Positions 59,511 to 64,000 of a DNA stretch of 64,000 nucleotides are shown piece by piece (position 1 is the first letter of the stretch; each line of letters starts with the position of its first letter). The stretch comes from Pinus tabuliformis (Eukaryota; Streptophyta; Pinopsida; Pinales; Pinaceae). The position numbers were made by a program, and so were the translations under genes. The stretch is from positions 1,020,804,514-1,020,868,513 of the forward strand of contig CM062804.1 of assembly GCA_031772625.1 (NCBI GenBank), read 5' to 3'. The notes below the pieces were generated by a model. It saw nothing but the letters and a program-made list of their open reading frames with translations, made no database searches and had not been told where the DNA came from.

Positions 59511-59639
59511 ATTACATGGGATCGCAAGATTTCTTGCACCTCGGACATCGATGAAGAGTTTCAGTGCTAGCAGAATCGGTTACATGAAGTAACTACAGTG
59601 AGCTCCAACATGATGACCCGGTAGTTGCGTTGTGTGTCA

Positions 59640-59900
59640 TTAGAGGTAAGAAATATGCCTAATTATGATGGCCTGAATGATGTATATATCTTTCTGGATG
59701 GATTTGAGAGAGAGGTACTAGAAAAATAGCGCTTCTAGGTGTTGGATCGGGCACTGCGCGCTATGCCCGCAAGGTGGTGGGGTACGCATAAGGGAAGCTT
59801 TGATGATTGGCACGAATGTAGGAGAATGATGAAGACATGCTTTGGGAAACCGAAGGTGGATCTACCAGATGCAAATCTCTCAAGATGCAAATATCTATCT
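59640..59900 (+). pseudogene. Short gag-like segment after the protease
   Basis: Reads YDGLNDVYIFLDGFE then ALRAMPARWWGTHKGSFDDW and CFGKP. The RWWGTHK...W pattern recalls gag-like segments of other plant elements, which is unexpected here where RT should start. The frame has stops. It may belong to a second element or to a rearrangement. Confidence 0.45.
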
Positions 59901-60925
59901 TTCTAAGTGCAGAACTTTGACGTGGATCTACCAGGCATCAAGATGGGATCATATCTCTCTAGATGCAAATAGCTTTTTGAGTGCACAACTTTGAGGAAAA
60001 GTTTGCACGTCAATATATTTGATTCCTCCATACACTTGGTAGATGTGGAGTATATGGAGTTAGCATAGATTTAAGTTGGTTTTGAGCAAAACAATGATAA
60101 AATGTTTTAACTATAAGATTTTTTTATTTTCACTAGTATAATATTTATATAGTTAACATTAAAATATTTTATTTATGATTCACATTCTCCAAATTAAAGT
60201 GTTAATACAAGCCCCTATTCCCATATTTATAAATATAAATTCACTAGTATAATTAATATATATGTATGTGTGTGACATTGAAATATTTTATTTATGATTC
60301 ACATTCTCCACATTAAAGTGTTAATACATGCCCTAAAAGTAGAAAACATATGATGAGTGTTAATACATACCTCCTTATATGTGTGCATGTGAGAGACATT
60401 GAAATATTTCATTTATCATTCACATTCTCCACATTCAATGTTTAATACATACCCCCTTATTTTCAGAAGCAGAAAACAAAGTTTTAATGCATTACGTCTT
60501 TATATTCAAAAGTAAAAAAAATCACTAGTATAATATATGCATGGTTCACATTGAAATAGTTTATTGTGCGATAGGATTTCTACTATCGGGGATATGTGTA
60601 GGTGTAAATGTTTATAAAATTAAAATGAGTGGAAATATTTAAATCTTGGCTCCATTAATAATAAAAAGTTAAAAGTAATAAAAATAATAAAATTTAATTT
60701 GTTATATTGTAATTTTGTTTTGCAGACTCCAAGTCAAGTTATATTGTAAATTTTTGTGGGTAGTAACCACTAGTAAGTCTACACATTTACAATTTTACTC
60801 CTACATAAGTGTTTTCTTAGGCAGCTTAACTTTTATTCAAAAGAGTTGTTTAAATTATGGTGGGAAGTAATCAATGGTAAATATGATATTTTAATGTTAT
60901 GATATGAAAAACTATAATGGTTTAC
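59901..60925. repeat. Repeats and AT-rich DNA, including the 50-kb repeat family
   Basis: 59870-60000 repeats GATCTACCAG and (C/A)TCTCT(C/A)(A/T)AGATGCAAATA. From about 60120 to 60560, ATTTATGATTCACATTCTCC and ACATTAAAGTGTTAATACA units recur, the same family as 50040-50420 in the same orientation. No gene. Confidence 0.7.
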
Positions 60926-61130
60926 CTCTTCTTCAAGTTGGTACTTGACTAAGGCTTCTTGGGCAACAAAGAGCCGTGTTTCCAACTCATGCATCCCCTT
61001 TAGGTTCATAATTGCAATATGAAGTTGCCTCTCCATTTGATGCAATTTGTCAATAAGCAACTGCTTCTCTTCATTCATGGAATTCAACTGCTTTCTAACC
61101 ATGTTGCTCTTCCTTCCATCCTGTTGTGCT
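60926..61130 (-). CDS. Possible internal exon of a coiled-coil protein
   Basis: A 205-bp open stretch bounded by an AG acceptor (TTGTTGCAG at 61131-61139) and a GT donor (GAAGAGgtaaac at 60920-60931). It encodes about 68 residues rich in Leu, Glu, Lys and Gln with heptad-like spacing (NEEKQLLIDKLHQMERQL, then AQEALVKYQLEEE), the pattern of a coiled coil. Codon use is unlike the AT-rich surroundings. No other exon was found and the polypyrimidine tract before the acceptor is weak. It may be a gene fragment or part of a long-intron gene. The family is not recognised. Confidence 0.4.
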
Positions 61131-61384
61131 CTGCAACAACCCCCCATTTCATATCATTTTTATTCCCAAAACTATCGTATGAAATGGGTCCCTTTAGATT
61201 TTGATTGGTATCAATATTGTATTATTTAAAAAGGTCCGAAAACCAAATGAAAACATTATAAAAAACCTTTTTGAAAAACCCATTTTGATCAAATAAATCA
61301 ATCTTTTATCATTGCGATAAAGTGATCGAAAGATCGCATATCGCAATGACATAAGGAACATAAGTAAAAGGCACATTGGTTTCC

Positions 61385-61556
61385 GCCGATGTGATATCGC
61401 TATCGGCTATCGGCAATACTCTATGCACATTCTTAAAGCGCCCCCTGACCATTCCCCCGATGCGATGCGATATCGCTATCGGCATTCGGCGATATACTAT
61501 CCATGTCTCATGTAATGCCAATATTCCCGATGCGATGCGATATCGCTATCGGCGAT
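61385..61556. repeat. CpG-rich 70-bp repeat with a palindromic core, three copies
   Basis: CCCGATGCGATGCGATATCG followed by CTATCGGC occurs at 61456 and 61526, exactly 70 bp apart, with a variant (GATGTGATATCGCTATCGGC) at 61388. The core GCGATATCGC is a perfect palindrome and the wider block is partly self-complementary. No coding signal. Confidence 0.8.
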
Positions 61557-61990
61557 CGAGGTTTCAAAAGGTGTCAATATAAGGGGTTTAAGCTTTCCCC
61601 AATGGTCGATTGCGATAAAGCGCAGATTTCAAAAAAGTCGTTAAAATGGAGGGATATTACGATCAATTCATATTAAAAGCTTGATCTGTCAAGCAATAAT
61701 TCACCTGCGCTCAACCGCCAAAACATCTATAACACGCTTAAACAAATCATTCGGCCAATTAATGGTATAATGGGCATTTAAGGATTGGCAGGTTTTAAAC
61801 GGCCATTTAATGAAATTGTAAGTCCTAAAATCTTCCTATGGATTGTATCCGCGGCCATTTTAAGAGTTAATCTCTCACCACGCATCGGTCAATATATCTC
61901 ATCACATTGAAGTTTTCATTGCCAATTCTCTGTGTTACGTTTATTTTCGCTTTTGTGCAGAATTCATCCAAAGAAGAAAACTCAAGCAAA

Positions 61991-64000
61991 ATGGGGAAGA
62001 AATCTAAGAAGACCACAGGTGCTTCCGTTGCGCCAGCCACAGGACAAGCTGTCACTGATCCCTCAAACAAAAAGAAAGGGTTGATTTCAGATACTACATG
62101 TTCTGGTCTCGGCAGAACTACTTGGCAAAGTACCTACAACTTGATTGAAGTTGAAGAACCTAAAGTGACAACAGTACAAGCTACTGCAGATTCAACTCGG
62201 AAATCTGATGGTACTCTTAAGGACTTAGCTGACTCCTTCCTTCACCGGATAGCAGCTAGGGAACAAATTCTCCCATATACAGATGTAGTGTGGTGGGCAA
62301 TTGAGGAAATCCCAATCCTGGATAGAACCTTCAGCACCAGAGACGGGAGAATTTTCGGGTCATTCAAGGCTGATGATTTAAGGCAAATGTATCATTTGCC
62401 TGAGCCAAAGAAGAAATACAATAAGGCGTTCCTGGAGAAATTCCGGAATGAGAACGAAGTTGAATCCGAACCCATCCGGGATTGGAGACAAAATCCGGCA
62501 AAGCACAAACATGAATCTTCCGGTAAGTACTCGGTTGATTCCCTGGCTTCTCCTTATTGCTACGCTGGAATAATGATGTGTAGATTGTGGGGATTGCATG
62601 ATTCTTCTAATTTCACTATAGAAATGGTTCCCTTAATGGAAGCGGCATGCAACAGTATAATAATGGATTGGGCCACTATTCTCTCAGATAAACTAGCCAC
62701 AACTGTTCTTGAGTTTAGGAATAAGACCCTTATTTCTGAAAGGATAATTCCCCCATTTTATTACAGTGCCTATATTTTAGATACCTTGTGTTTTAATTCT
62801 GAATTTCCCGTGCTCGGCTGGAGGTGGACGCCACAAGACTCCATGCCTATTCACATATACCATCAGAAATTATGGAAATCCTCTTATAAGCACCATTTGT
62901 ACCAAGTATGCAATGGCTTTATGTTGCCTATTTATTATTCTATTTTTGATAAACCTGTTCCTAAGATTTCCTACCAAGCCGGGATTGATTTAACAGCAGT
63001 AGGGAGATGGTTCGGGGAGGAGAAGTTCACTTATATAAGAGTTTTCGGTAGCCAAGCCGAACCTCACGTCCTCCCTTTATACATACCTGATAAACTGCTG
63101 GCAAGGGAAATCGCTTACCAGATCATTGCTGAAAGTGTCACACAGACTCTCAAGAAAAATAAGAAGCAGGGCTGGCCCTCTTTTCCTTTGAGATGCGGTG
63201 TCTATACCTTGCATGATCTCAAAAATGCAGAAAAAGAAGCTACGAAGATTAAATCATTAACTCTGGCAACTCTCCCTAATAGGCAATTTGATCCAAGCAA
63301 AGTTGCCTATAATGCACTAGAACAGGCCAAGTTGTCAAAATTTGATCATAAAGAAGATATGTTTGATGACCTGTTCTCCTCCGCTGAGTCAATAATGCAG
63401 CTTAAGGCATTTGCTAGAATGAAATATCAAGATGAAGGGTTGGTCGAGTTTAACAGACTTAGAGAACAGAGGTTGCAAACTCTGCCTCTAGATCTATTAG
63501 CAACAACCCCAACAACTTCGACAAGCGAGCCTGAACGACAACAGTCAAAGGAGCCTCCGGTTACAACAATAGAACCAGAAAAGCCACAGGAGGAAACTCA
63601 GGCTACAGAGCAGAAGAAAGTGTAGGAAGAGACCCAGATGAAAGAGTAGAAACATACCACCACTGAAGTTAACGTGGATACTCATATTGACCCAAAATTG
63701 CTCCAGGAATGGCAACAATTTGATTCTATTATCAGTGGCTTGGAATGTTCAAAGGAAACTGAAACTTCGAAGGCAACAGACACACAGGAAACCACTTCAC
63801 CATAGGTTCTGAGTGGAACCAGCGGCCCACCCATGTCAAAAGAGGTAGAGATAATACCAAAAGACCCCTCCGATCAAATCATTTTGCAGGTAGAAGAGAT
63901 TCCTCCCTTGGATGTCTTCTACAACCCAAGGCATAAAGCTATAGTTAAACGTCAAAGGAAAAGAAGGACTGATCAACCTTCCCTTTTCCCAGAACAGACG
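61991..64000 (+). pseudogene. Long unknown reading frame, three in-frame TAG codons, runs off the window
   Basis: From ATG at 61991 (MGKKSKKTTG) the frame is open for 544 codons to a TAG at 63623-63625. It then continues open in the same frame through TAGs at 63647-63649 and 63803-63805 to the window end. An upstream in-frame ATG (61907) would add a signal-peptide-like stretch. That part looks like an intron end, with TTTTCGCTTTTGTGCAG before AATTCATCC at about 61961, so I prefer 61991. Residues about 60-430 look globular (DVVWWAIEEIPIL, SFKADDLRQMYHLPEPKKKY, CYAGIMMCRLWGLHD, WRWTPQDSMPIH); the C-terminus is Thr/Glu/Gln-rich and later basic (KRQRKRR). I do not recognise the family. Accessory frames of large plant LTR elements look similar. 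All three TAGs could be former CAG codons. Confidence 0.6.

Larger units (their letters stand above)
55681..59900 (+). mobile_element. Decayed 5' portion of a Ty3/gypsy-like LTR element
   Basis: In order: LTR, PBS, gag with zinc knuckles, retropepsin-like protease. Reverse transcriptase, RNase H, integrase and a second LTR are not found before AT-rich repeats resume. Stops and frameshifts are frequent throughout. The gag wording and PBS fit a plant Ty3/gypsy lineage of the Athila/Tat type; without RT this stays an inference. The left edge breaks a 185-bp local repeat, marking the insertion point. Confidence 0.75.

Overview
The window looks like nuclear DNA from a large, repeat-rich plant genome, most likely a gymnosperm. 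It is very AT-rich and gene-poor, and nearly everything recognisable is a retrotransposon, a satellite or a low-complexity tract. The gymnosperm call is an inference from a captured LEAFY-family fragment of gymnosperm-like wording, the telomere-motif satellite and the long-lived, nonsense-riddled LTR elements. I see no complete, clearly functional single-copy host gene.

Layout. 1-8.6 kb: AT-rich DNA with many short tandem duplications, a MITE-like foldback element (2821-3016) and a dispersed repeat family (6.6-7.8 kb). 8.6-13.3 kb: a non-autonomous Ty1/copia element on the minus strand with LTRs of about 1.6-1.8 kb; its short interior holds pieces of gag and pol plus a fragment of the floral regulator LEAFY/NEEDLY. 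14.8-26.9 kb: two copies of a related copia element fused head to tail as LTR-internal-LTR-internal-LTR, sharing the middle LTR and bounded by one 5-bp target-site duplication (ATTCA). Each interior is one 1392-codon gag-protease-integrase-RT-RNase H frame, broken only by point nonsense changes. 26.9-32.7 kb: AT-rich DNA with local duplications. 32.7-36.2 kb: a satellite of about 155-bp units built around CCCTAAA telomere motifs. 36.6-37.3 kb: a doubtful gypsy integrase relic. 37.8-41.0 kb: a 3.2-kb, nearly pure polypyrimidine tract. 42.3-43.1 kb: an inverted copy of the 6.6-7.8 kb family. 43-55.7 kb: AT-rich DNA, microsatellites and dispersed repeats. 55.7-59.9 kb: a decayed 5' part of a Ty3/gypsy-like element (LTR, PBS, gag with zinc knuckles, protease, no RT seen). 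60.9-61.1 kb: a possible coiled-coil exon on the minus strand. 62.0-64.0 kb: a long plus-strand reading frame of unknown function, interrupted by three TAG codons and running off the window.

How the parts relate. The three copia interiors share coding sequence, the PBS (TGGTATCAGAGC), the polypurine tract (AAAGGGGAG) and LTR termini. The LEAFY-bearing element could therefore have been moved by proteins of the kind encoded in its neighbours. The LEAFY piece lies sense to the expected element transcript and replaces the reverse transcriptase region. This is the most interesting object in the window.
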